A stretch of 64,000 nt of DNA, taken from Tenacibaculum sp. (GTDB taxonomy: Bacteria > Bacteroidota > Bacteroidia > Flavobacteriales > Flavobacteriaceae). Under the pieces are notes generated by a model. That model had not been told where the DNA came from and did not search any database. It was given only the letters and a program-made list of their open reading frames with translations. The translations under genes were made by a program, and so were the position numbers. Below are positions 18,918 through 27,300 of this stretch, in pieces; positions within the stretch are counted from its first letter, which is position 1; the number at the start of each line of letters is the position of its first letter. Location: NCBI GenBank assembly GCA_022448525.1, contig JAKVCX010000005.1, forward strand, positions 201,540 through 265,539, read 5' to 3'.

Positions 18918-19424
18918 TTAAACATTGGTTTCTTTATTTTTATTAAAATAGTGATGAACACATTGATCAACTTGATGAATCTGTTTTGTTCCAATCAAAA
19001 TCTTTTTACCTTCTTTGGTTATAATTTGTAATCCTTCTTCTCCAGAAACATTATAAGCAACTCCGTTTGATTTTTTCCATAAAATTCCACCTTTGCAACC
19101 CCAACCACCGTATTCACTAATGGCGTCATATTTTCTTGTGTAAACCTCTGAAATATCAGACCACTTTATTAGTTTAAAAGAGAAATGCATTGGAAAGAAT
19201 TTGTAATAGATTCCTTGCTCATCTATTTTCGTTGTAAGTTTAAATACAAATATTAATAAGCAACTAAAGATTACTAAAGAAGAGGCAATAATCAGATCGA
19301 GTAATGACATTTCATTGTTATTATAAGCTTTAATGAAAAGTATCATGGGAACTATTGAACTTGTTACTAAAAGCACAATAATCCATAATTGACCAAATCT
19401 TTGTTCTTCTTTAAATATTCTCAT
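18918..19424 (-). CDS. Two-TM membrane protein with PH-like domain
   Basis: A 168-residue protein with two membrane segments (about 14-32 and 42-62). These are followed by a beta-rich C-terminal domain (KIDEQGIYYKFFPMHF, then IKWSDISEVYTRKY, then LQIITKEGKKILIGT). This resembles bacterial pleckstrin-homology-like proteins (DUF6141-type). The order of elements places the domain on the cytoplasmic face. Role unknown. It lies 10 bases downstream of the DUF4177 gene in the SPFH operon, suggesting a joint role at the membrane. Confidence 0.75.
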   Translation of the reverse strand: MRIFKEEQRFGQLWIIVLLVTSSIVPMILFIKAYNNNEMSLLDLIIASSLVIFSCLLIFVFKLTTKIDEQGIYYKFFPMHFSFKLIKWSDISEVYTRKYDAISEYGGWGCKGGILWKKSNGVAYNVSGEEGLQIITKEGKKILIGTKQIHQVDQCVHHYFNKNKETNV

Positions 19425-19434
19425 TTATTTTATT

Positions 19435-19593
19435 CTATCTGTTTTTATCTCTTTCAAATACGACTATTTGCCATCCAGACGGTATTTCAACAACCCGCCA
19501 ACCTTCTCTAGCATATTGATTGAGTAAGTCTTCTAAATTTTTTATGCGATTTCTTAGTCCCAATTTCATTTGAACTACTTTGTATTCTTTCAT
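19435..19593 (-). CDS. DUF4177 family protein, 52 residues
   Basis: A short gene for a 52-residue soluble protein starting MKEYKVVQMKLG, continuing LEDLLNQYAREGWRVVEI and ending WQIVVFERDKNR. This is the complete DUF4177 pattern: a first strand, a helix with the conserved YAxEGW segment, and a closing strand. Function of the family is unknown. The start is 2 bases after the stop of the upstream 155-residue membrane protein, and the next gene begins 10 bases downstream, so it is embedded in the operon. Confidence 0.85.
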   Translation of the reverse strand: MKEYKVVQMKLGLRNRIKNLEDLLNQYAREGWRVVEIPSGWQIVVFERDKNR

Positions 19594-19595
19594 AG

Positions 19596-20063
19596 TTACA
19601 TATTTTTAATTACAATTCTAGAATTTCGTTTTTGTAAAGCTTCTGTAAAATTGGAATGTTGATTTTCTAATGTTCTAAATTCTAAAAGCTTTTCTCTCTT
19701 ATTTGAAGTGATAATTGTTAATTCCGTTTCAATTTCATCTTCCTCAACGATGATACTTTCTATATCATTAATTTTAATTATGTTTTTCCAATTGAATCTT
19801 AGTGAGTAATAAAATACAAGAGCAACAATAATTAAAATTACCACTAATCTTAGTCCGAATCCCACATAATCCATTGGAGAATCAAAGTCGTTAGTGAAAA
19901 TGCTTTGCTGAATTCTATAGATTATGAGAGCTGATACAATTATCAACCAACTTTTTGTTTTAACTTCTTTAAGAAAACCTCCGTTCTTGAGTATTTTTAT
20001 TTGTTCACTATCAACAACTACTTTTCCATCAACAAGAAAAAAGTTGAATTTATATTTTTTCAT
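19596..20063 (-). CDS. Two-TM membrane protein of the SPFH operon, unknown function
   Basis: A 155-residue protein. A short beta-rich N-terminus (KFNFFLVDGKVVVDSEQIK) precedes two membrane segments (about 39-56 and 68-88) and a charged C-terminal domain (IIKINDIESIIVEEDEIETE, then KREKLLEFRTLENQHSN). The arrangement of strands resembles small bacterial PH-like proteins, though the match is weak. It starts 8 bases after the SPFH stop and ends 2 bases before DUF4177. Confidence 0.75.
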   Translation of the reverse strand: MKKYKFNFFLVDGKVVVDSEQIKILKNGGFLKEVKTKSWLIIVSALIIYRIQQSIFTNDFDSPMDYVGFGLRLVVILIIVALVFYYSLRFNWKNIIKINDIESIIVEEDEIETELTIITSNKREKLLEFRTLENQHSNFTEALQKRNSRIVIKNM

Positions 20064-20071
20064 TTAACCGT

Positions 20072-20932
20072 TTAATGATTTAGAGTTCCTGTATTTAAAA
20101 CTGGTGATGCATCTTTATCTCCACAAAGAATTACCATTAAATTGCTGACCATTGCAGCTTTTCTTTCTTCGTCTAAATCAACAATATCTTTTTTGTTTAA
20201 TTCTTCCAAAGCCATTTCAACCATACTTACAGCTCCTTCAACAATTTTATGTCTTGCAGCAACAATAGCAGTTGCTTGTTGTCTTTTTAACATGGCATTT
20301 GCAATTTCTTGTGCATACGCTAAATAACCAATTCGAGCTTCTAAAACTTCTATTCCTGCAATTGCTAATCTTTCTTCTAATTCTTTTTCTAATGTTTCGC
20401 TTACTTCATTTACACTTGATCTTAATGTAATATCTTCCTCATGTCCTTCATCAGCGAAGTTGTCATATGGATACATACTTGCTAATTTTCTTACAGCTGC
20501 ATCTGTTTGAACTCTCACAAAATTCTCATAATTATCTACATCAAAAGCAGATTTATATGTATCTGTTACTCTCCAAACTAAAATAGTGCTAATCATTACT
20601 GGATTCCCAAGTTTGTCATTTACTTTTAAACGCTCACTATCAAAATTACTAGCTCTTAAAGAAATTTTTCTTTTTGTGTAAAATGGATTTGCCCAGTATA
20701 AACCGTTTTGTTTAATAGTTCCAATATATTTTCCAAAAAGTAACACAACTTTAGAGGTGTTCGGATTTACAAGAATAAAACCGAAAGATAATACTAAGGC
20801 TATAAAGGTTATAATTAAGAAAATTGGATTCTCATATTTAATGGCTGCTGCAATACTTCCGAAGAATGATAGAAAGAAGACAGTTAACATTAAATATCCA
20901 TTAGCCGGTTTGATGATTTTTTCTGATTCCAT
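20072..20932 (-). CDS. SPFH domain protein (stomatin/prohibitin-like)
   Basis: A 286-residue membrane-anchored scaffold protein. Two hydrophobic segments (about 12-30 and 32-50) are followed by the SPFH/Band 7 domain (LFGKYIGTIKQNGLYWANPF, then VSTILVWRVTDTYKSAFDV-like segments, then LEKELEERLAIAGIEVLEAR). It ends in a helical region with AYAQEIANAMLKRQQATAIV. Such proteins form rings or microdomains in the inner membrane and hold or control partner enzymes. It is the first gene of an operon with two small membrane proteins, DUF4177 and an RHH protein. A strong promoter match precedes it. Confidence 0.93.
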   Translation of the reverse strand: MESEKIIKPANGYLMLTVFFLSFFGSIAAAIKYENPIFLIITFIALVLSFGFILVNPNTSKVVLLFGKYIGTIKQNGLYWANPFYTKRKISLRASNFDSERLKVNDKLGNPVMISTILVWRVTDTYKSAFDVDNYENFVRVQTDAAVRKLASMYPYDNFADEGHEEDITLRSSVNEVSETLEKELEERLAIAGIEVLEARIGYLAYAQEIANAMLKRQQATAIVAARHKIVEGAVSMVEMALEELNKKDIVDLDEERKAAMVSNLMVILCGDKDASPVLNTGTLNH

Positions 20933-20968
20933 AAACTTAAATTTTATTATGATATTATTTTGATATCA

Positions 20969-21000
20969 CAAATATATTATAATTTTTTCTGATTTAACAA
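20969..21000 (-). promoter_or_regulatory. Promoter of the SPFH operon
   Basis: On the minus strand TTG (21000-20998), a 21-base spacer and an exact TATATTTG (20976-20969) make a full match to the Bacteroidota promoter consensus, 37 bases before the SPFH start. Confidence 0.7.
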
Positions 21001-21048
21001 AATTTTGAAATAAATATTTTCTACTTTAGCATGGAAAATATATTAAAG

Positions 21049-21831
21049 ATGAGGGTAAAAGCTATTGTATTAACAGTAATTGTAATGGTTTCACAATCAG
21101 TTTTTTCTTTAAATGATGATTGGGGAGCTACAGGTCATAGAACTACAGGGAAGATTGCAGAAAAGCATCTTACTAATAGAGCAAAAAGAAAAATCAATAA
21201 ATTATTACAGGGAGAAAGTTTAGCGTTTGTTTCAACTTATGCTGATGAGATTAAGTCCGATAGAGATTATAGAAAATATTCAAGTTGGCATTATGTAAAC
21301 ATGTCTGAAGATGGAGATTACGAGTCTTCAGAGAAAAATCCTAAAGGTGATTTAATAACAGGTATCAACTTTTGTGTTAAAGTACTAAAAGATGATAATG
21401 CGTCAATTCAAGACAAAAGATTTCACTTAAAAATGTTAGTGCATTTAATTGGTGATTTACATCAACCACTACATGTTGGTAGAAAAGAGGATAAAGGTGG
21501 GAATAAGATTCAAGTTCAATGGCATGGTAAAGGTTCTAACTTACATCGAGTTTGGGATTCGGATATGTTAGCTAGATGGGGAATGAGCTATGTTGAATTG
21601 GCTGATAATGCAAAGTATTTGTCGAAACATAAAGTGAAAGCAATACAAAAAGGTACAGTTTTAGACTGGGTAAAGGAATCACATAATTTAGCAAAAGAAG
21701 TATATAAATCTGCTAAAACAGGAGAGAAGCTTCGATATAGATATTCCTATGTAAATTTTCCAATTGTGAGAGAGCAACTTCAAAAAGGAGGAATAAGACT
21801 AGCGAAAATTTTAAACGAAATATTCGGATAG
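21049..21831 (+). CDS. S1/P1 family nuclease
   Basis: A secreted zinc-dependent nuclease that cleaves single-stranded DNA/RNA and 3'-nucleotides. I chose ATG 21049 because it gives a clean signal peptide (MRVKAIVLTVIVMVSQSVFS); ATG 21031 adds MENILK in front and is possible. The family features are present: a Trp just after the signal (DDWGATGHR) that serves as N-terminal zinc ligand, YADEI, SSWHYVNM, the paired HLIGDLHQPLHVG motif, GGNKIQVQWHG and NLHRVWDSDM. Length (about 260) is normal. It is a single gene ending at a terminator, and is likely to scavenge phosphate or nucleosides. Confidence 0.93.
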   Translation: MRVKAIVLTVIVMVSQSVFSLNDDWGATGHRTTGKIAEKHLTNRAKRKINKLLQGESLAFVSTYADEIKSDRDYRKYSSWHYVNMSEDGDYESSEKNPKGDLITGINFCVKVLKDDNASIQDKRFHLKMLVHLIGDLHQPLHVGRKEDKGGNKIQVQWHGKGSNLHRVWDSDMLARWGMSYVELADNAKYLSKHKVKAIQKGTVLDWVKESHNLAKEVYKSAKTGEKLRYRYSYVNFPIVREQLQKGGIRLAKILNEIFG

Positions 21832-21851
21832 TAAAAAATATGAAAAATTAG

Positions 21852-21879
21852 AAAAGCCTCTTTTTAAAGAGGTTTTTTT
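21852..21879 (+). terminator. Rho-independent terminator after the S1/P1 nuclease
   Basis: CCTCTTT / AAAGAGG stem (21857-21872) extended by A-T pairs, ending in seven T. Confidence 0.82.
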
Positions 21880-21935
21880 AGTTAAAAAAAGTTAATATTT
21901 CTTTCATGAGTATTCCATTTCTTAATTTTAACAAG

Positions 21936-22496
21936 ATGAAATCAAAAATAATTACCCTAATAATTCTTGCTACGAGTGTACTTTATTCATGCAAGGAAGT
22001 GAGTAAAAAAGAGGCTAAACAAGAAACCGTAGACAAAAAAGTAGAGGTTATAGTTCCGCCTAAAATAGAAATGATTGGTGATTTAAAAGTGTTAAACTTC
22101 GAAGCACTTAAACCATACTTGGAGAAGCAAGATGATAAAACTCATGTAATAAATTTTTGGGCTACTTGGTGTAAACCTTGTGTTGAAGAGCTACCTGCTT
22201 TCGAAAAACTGCATGCAGAAAATAAAGACAATAATATTGAAGTATTGTTAGTGAGTTTAGATTTTCCGAACGAAATTGAAACTCAATTGATTCCGTTTAT
22301 TAAAGATAATAAGTTAGATCCAGAAGTGGTTGTATTAGATGATCCAAACCAGAATAAATGGATTAATGGTGTAGATAAAAGTTGGTCAGGAGCAATTCCA
22401 GCGACGGTCATATACAATAAAAAAGAACGAGGCTTTTTTGAAAGATCGTTTACTTATGAAGAGTTGAATTCAGAACTACAAAAATTCTTAAATTAA
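21936..22496 (+). CDS. TlpA-like thioredoxin-fold lipoprotein
   Basis: A membrane-anchored periplasmic thiol-disulfide oxidoreductase. I prefer the ATG at 21936, which gives a clean lipoprotein signal ending LYSC; the longer reading from 21906 adds ten residues (MSIPFLNFNK) in front. The thioredoxin domain contains FWATWCKPCVEELPAFEKL, the active-site CxxC, and the cis-proline segment GAIPATVIYN. The ending ERSFTYEELNSELQKFL is typical of the family. The next gene, another thioredoxin-fold protein, begins 6 bases later, so the two are cotranscribed and probably act on related substrates. Confidence 0.9.
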   Translation: MKSKIITLIILATSVLYSCKEVSKKEAKQETVDKKVEVIVPPKIEMIGDLKVLNFEALKPYLEKQDDKTHVINFWATWCKPCVEELPAFEKLHAENKDNNIEVLLVSLDFPNEIETQLIPFIKDNKLDPEVVVLDDPNQNKWINGVDKSWSGAIPATVIYNKKERGFFERSFTYEELNSELQKFLN

Positions 22497-22502
22497 ATAA
22501 AA

Positions 22503-23117
22503 ATGAAAGCTTTAAAATCAATATTAGTTTTAGCGGTTATTGCCGTAACTGTAGCTTTTACTACAAAAGCGAAAAAAGGATATGAAATTGGAGATAAAGT
22601 GGAGAATTTTACCTTGAAGAACATCGATGGTAAAATGGTTTCCCTTAACGATTATAAAAGTGATAAAGGTGTAATATTAGTGTTTACTTGTAATCACTGC
22701 CCGTATTCAAAAATGTATGAAGATAGAATTATCGCTTTAGACAAGAAATATAAATCGAAAGGTTATCCAGTTGTGGCAATTAATCCAAATGATCCAGCAG
22801 TTTCTAATGGAGATGACTTCGATTCGATGAAAGTAAGAGCAAAGTCAAAAGGATTTACTTTCCCTTATCTTTTCGATGATGGACAAAAAGTTTTTCCTAA
22901 GTTCGGTGCAACTCGTACTCCACACGTATTTATCTTGAAAAATTCAAAGAAGGATTTTGTTTTATCGTACATCGGAGCGATTGATGATAACGCAAGAGAT
23001 GCTTCAAGTGTAAATGAGTTGTATGTAGAAAATGCTGTAGATGATTTATTAGCTGGGAAATCACCTAGAAAGACAGAAACAAAAGCTATCGGTTGTTCAA
23101 TTAAAGTAGCGAAGTAA
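22503..23117 (+). CDS. Thioredoxin-family (AhpC/TSA-like) secreted protein with CNHC site
   Basis: A 204-residue protein with an N-terminal signal or anchor (about 1-21). An AhpC/TSA-like domain follows: VENFTLKNIDGKMVSLNDYK, then VFTCNHCPYSKMYEDRI with a CxxC at 63-66, then TRTPHVFILKNSKKDF with the cis-proline. The Asn-His between the cysteines is unlike the Gly-Pro of thioredoxin or Lys-Pro of TlpA, and suggests a more oxidising redox potential. A third cysteine occurs near the C-terminus (IGCSIKVAK). It is the second gene after the TlpA-like protein. Electron donor and substrate are unknown. Confidence 0.88.
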   Translation: MKALKSILVLAVIAVTVAFTTKAKKGYEIGDKVENFTLKNIDGKMVSLNDYKSDKGVILVFTCNHCPYSKMYEDRIIALDKKYKSKGYPVVAINPNDPAVSNGDDFDSMKVRAKSKGFTFPYLFDDGQKVFPKFGATRTPHVFILKNSKKDFVLSYIGAIDDNARDASSVNELYVENAVDDLLAGKSPRKTETKAIGCSIKVAK

Positions 23118-23142
23118 TCGATCTGTCTTATAAAAAAGAATA

Positions 23143-23175
23143 AAAAAAAGCGAACTACCATAGTTCGCTTTTTTT
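23143..23175. terminator. Bidirectional terminator between the redoxin gene and tsaD
   Basis: Perfect 10-bp stem AAGCGAACTA / TAGTTCGCTT with a 3-base loop, flanked by A8 on the left and T7 on the right, so it serves both convergent genes. The right edge touches the last bases of tsaD. Confidence 0.88.
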
Positions 23176-24202
23176 ATTCTGAAACTTTTAATCTAGCCTT
23201 AGCGGCAACAGATATATCTGCGTAATCTTTATTCAGATACTTTAAATAACCAGCTATAGCAATCATTGCTGCATTGTCAGTTGTATATTGAAATTTAGGA
23301 ATATACGTATTCCACCCCCAATGTTTATCAGCTTCCGTTAATCGTTTTCTGATTTCCGAATTAGCAGAAACTCCACCAGCGATAGCAATGTCTTTAATTC
23401 CTGTTTGTTTCACGGCGTTTTTAATTTTCTTCATTAAAATTTCAACAATGGTATGTTGAATGGAAGCACAAATATCATAAAGATTTTCTTCAATGAATTT
23501 AGGGTTTTCTTTAACGTTTTTCTGAATAAAATATAAGATTTGTGTTTTCAATCCGCTAAAGCTAAATTCTAAATCTCCAACTTTAGGCTGTGTAAATTGA
23601 AATGCTTTTGGGTTTCCTTGTTGTGCATATTTATCTACTAAAGGTCCTCCAGGGTAAGGAAGTCCTAGAATTTTAGCAGATTTATCATAAGCTTCTCCTA
23701 CAGCATCGTCTATCGTTTCTCCTAAAATTTCCATTTCAAAATGGTTGTTAATTTTCACAATCTGTGTGTGTCCACCACTGATTGTTAAACAAATAAAAGG
23801 AAAAGGAGGAATCTCACAGCCATCTTCTTTGATGAAATGAGCTAAAATGTGAGCTTGCATATGATTCACATCTATCAATGGAATATTTAATCCAAGTGCT
23901 AAAGATTTAGCGAAAGATGTTCCAACTAAAAGTGAACCCATTAATCCTGGTCCACGAGTAAAAGCAATGGCGCTTAATTGTTCTTTTGTGATACCGGCGC
24001 GTTCTAAAGCTTGTTGTACAACAGGAACAATGTTTTGTTGATGCGCTCTTGAAGCTAACTCAGGAACTACTCCTCCATATTTGGCATGAACATCTTGATT
24101 AGCGATAACATTACTAAGAACTTCATTGTTACGTAACACAGCAGCACTAGTGTCATCACACGAACTTTCAATACCTAAAATGTATACCTCTTTTTTTTCC
24201 AA
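23174..24202 (-). CDS. tsaD: tRNA threonylcarbamoyladenosine modification protein TsaD
   Basis: TsaD transfers the threonylcarbamoyl group to A37 of ANN-decoding tRNAs with TsaB and TsaE. The family core is clear: ILGIESSCDDTSAAV, VVPELASRAH, TRGPGLMGSLLVG, the metal-binding NHMQAHILAH, ISGGHTQIV, DDAVGEAYDKSAK, GGVSANSEIR and DNAAMIA. The first ATG (24235) would add eleven residues not seen in the family. The TTG at 24202 gives MEKKEVYILGIESS, which fits better, and an exact -7 element (TATTTTTG, 24230-24223) lies inside the longer version. I therefore choose TTG, with moderate confidence. It diverges from tamB. Confidence 0.95.
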   Translation of the reverse strand: MEKKEVYILGIESSCDDTSAAVLRNNEVLSNVIANQDVHAKYGGVVPELASRAHQQNIVPVVQQALERAGITKEQLSAIAFTRGPGLMGSLLVGTSFAKSLALGLNIPLIDVNHMQAHILAHFIKEDGCEIPPFPFICLTISGGHTQIVKINNHFEMEILGETIDDAVGEAYDKSAKILGLPYPGGPLVDKYAQQGNPKAFQFTQPKVGDLEFSFSGLKTQILYFIQKNVKENPKFIEENLYDICASIQHTIVEILMKKIKNAVKQTGIKDIAIAGGVSANSEIRKRLTEADKHWGWNTYIPKFQYTTDNAAMIAIAGYLKYLNKDYADISVAAKARLKVSE

Positions 24203-24222
24203 TTCTTTAAGATTTTGAATTG

Positions 24223-24230
24223 CAAAAATA
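24223..24230 (-). promoter_or_regulatory. -7 promoter element for tsaD
   Basis: Exact TATTTTTG on the minus strand, 20 bases before the proposed TTG start. No well-placed TTG -33 box is seen. The element overlaps codons 2-5 of the ATG version, which argues for the shorter start. Confidence 0.4.
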
Positions 24231-24317
24231 TCCATAATACGTTAGATATTCGTTAAAATTGCAGTTTCTTTGTACTAAGGCAAAATTTTTGTAGTTTTTT
24301 GTAGTCTAATATTCTTA

Positions 24318-27300
24318 CTGAAAATCATTAAAAAAGCAGGTAAAATAGTATTTCGTGTTCTTAGAGTCATTCTGATTCTACTATTGCTTTTGATTTTAAT
24401 TTTATCCACTCCTTTTGTTCAAAGTAAGTTAGCTGAAATAGCAACCAATAAAATTAATGATCAGTTTGATACAAATATCGTAGTTAAAAAACTAGATCTT
24501 TCCTTCCTTGGAAATGTAGATTTAAAAGATATCGAAATTAGAGATCATCATAGTGATACATTAATTTTTGTAAAAAGTTTAAAGACTTCTTTAAGGAATG
24601 TAAAGAAGGTTATTGATAATGAAGTTGATCTCGGAGATATAACTCTTCGTGGAGTTAATTTTCATATGAAAAAATATAAGGGAGAAAAAGATGATAACTT
24701 GGCTGTTTTTATTGAAACTTTTGATGATGGTAAAGACACAATTAAAAGTAAAAATCCCTTTATTTTAAGAACAAAAAATATCTATATCGACAACTTAAAT
24801 TTTAAGTTGTACGATTTTGATAGGGAAGAACCTTTGCAATATGCTGCTTATAATGCCGGTGGAAATGTTCAAGACTTCTCTGTAGTCGGACCAAATGTAT
24901 ATGCGAATATTCGAGGGTTATTTTTAAAGGATAATAGGGAGCTTTATGTAACAAATCTTACCACTGATTTTACCTACACGAAAACTCAAATGCTATTTAA
25001 AGAGTTATCTATTAGTACTGATAATGGTTCGGAACTAAAAGGAGAATTAGAGTTTGATTACAGAAGACAAGATTTAGCCTATTTTACGGATAAAGTTAAA
25101 TTAATTGCTAAGTTCCAAAAGAGTGAACTTTCGGTTAAGGATATGAAAAAGTTCTATTCTGAAATTAGTGGAAATGATAAAATGTTTTTTACGGGAAATT
25201 TCAATGGAACTTTAAATAATTTTAGTACACCAAACTTAAACCTATATTCCAAAAACGGACTTGTGATTCAAGGAGATATGGGGTTTGTAAATGTGTTTAA
25301 CTCTGAAAGAGGTTTCGTTTTTGATGGCGATTTGGATAAAGTTTCTTCAGATTATAATCAACTTAAAAGCTTGCTTCCTAATGTTCTTGGTAAAACACTT
25401 CCTACTAGTTTTAAAAGATTAGGTCAATTTTCTTTAGCAGGATTGATAAAGCTAACTCCTGATTTTATGGATGCGACTTTATCTATGACATCAGATGCAG
25501 GTAATACTTATTCTGATTTACAAATTACAAATATTGAAAATATTGATAATGCAGTTTACAGTGGAGAAATTGAGTTTATAGATCTAGATTTAGCAAAAAT
25601 CACAGAAGATGAAGATCTCGGTGAAATATCTTTAAAAGCAGATGTTAGTGGGAAAGGATTTACAGTTGATAATATAAACTCCACGATTATAGGAAATGTT
25701 TCAAAATTAAATTTTAGAGGATATACCTACGAGAATTTAATGGTAAATGGGCAATTCCAGAATAAAAAGTTTGATGGATATTTAAAGTCAAACGATGAAA
25801 ACTTTAAGTTGGAATTTACTGGTTTAGCTGATTTTTCTAATGAGGTAAATAAGTTTGATTTTAAAGCTGATATCGATAAACTAGATTTACGTAAAACAAA
25901 CCTATTTGACAGAGATAGTATTTCCATTATAAAAGGAGATATTAAGTTAGATGTTGTAGGAAACACATTAGATAATATTGTCGGAAAAGCAGCTTTTAAA
26001 AATTTGGTTTATAAAAATGAAAACAAAACTTTCTCTTTTAAAGATTTTCAGATCAACTCATCATTAAAGGATAGTATTAAGACTATTGAAGTAAATTCAA
26101 AAGATATTGTTCAAGGAAAATTAGAAGGTAAATTTGCGTTTAAAGAAGTATTACCGGTTTTTCAAAATGCATTGGGAAGTGTTTATACGAATTACGAACC
26201 ATTACCAGTAGATGCAAATCAATACATGAAATTTGATTTTACAATCTACAATCAAATTGTTGATGTGTTTTTACCTGAAATTTCTATTGGAAATAATACT
26301 AGAATTAGAGGTAGGGTAGATTCTAATAGTAATGAAGTGAAACTTACTTTTAGCTCACCCGATGTTAATGCCTATGATAACCTCATAAAAGATATTGTTC
26401 TACGAATTGATAATAAAAACAAATTATACAACACGCATTTAACTGCTAAGGAAATCAGAAATAAGTATTATGATTTAGGAGAAATTAATTTATTGAATAG
26501 AACCGTTAATGATACCTTATTTTTTAAATCAACTTTTAAAGGAGGTTCGAAATTAACAGAGAACTTCAATTTAGATTTTTTCTACACGATTGATCCGAAT
26601 CATGAATCAGTTGTTGGAATGCGTAAATCTAGTTTTAATCATAATAGCTACGATTGGGAAATCAATCCGAAGAATGATAAAAATAACAAAGTTACTTTTG
26701 ATATTACCAAGAATCATTTTGAATTCAGTCCGTTCGAACTTGTTTCAAATGAGCAAAAAATAGAGTTTCAAGGAAGCGTACTTGGGGATAAACAGAAAGA
26801 TTTAAAAGCGAATTTCACAGATGTTCAGTTGTTAGGAGTTCTCCCAGAAATGGAAGATTTAACGCTATCAGGTTTATTGAACGGAAAAGTATCTCTGAAG
26901 GAAACAGAGGAGTTAATTGAGCCAATCGCAGATATCACAGTGAACGATGTCATAGTAAATGATTTCTCTCAGGGTACTTTAAAAATGAAAATAGAAGGAG
27001 AAAATTCTTTAAACAAGTATCAAGTTGATGTTTCATTACGTGATTATGAGTTTGATAACGTTAAGATTACTGGAGGGTTAGATTTTTCTAAACAAGAGGC
27101 CGAAGTAGATTTAAAAGTTAACTTTAGAGAATACGAATTAAATGGTTTTAGTGATTTTGGAGGTGATGTAATTTCCAATATTCGAGGTAGACTTTCTGGT
27201 GATTTTACAGCAAAAGGTCCAGCTATTAATCCAGTTTTTAGAGGAGGTATTTCATTAGCAGATGCAGGATTAACTTTTCCTTATTTAAATATTGATTTCG

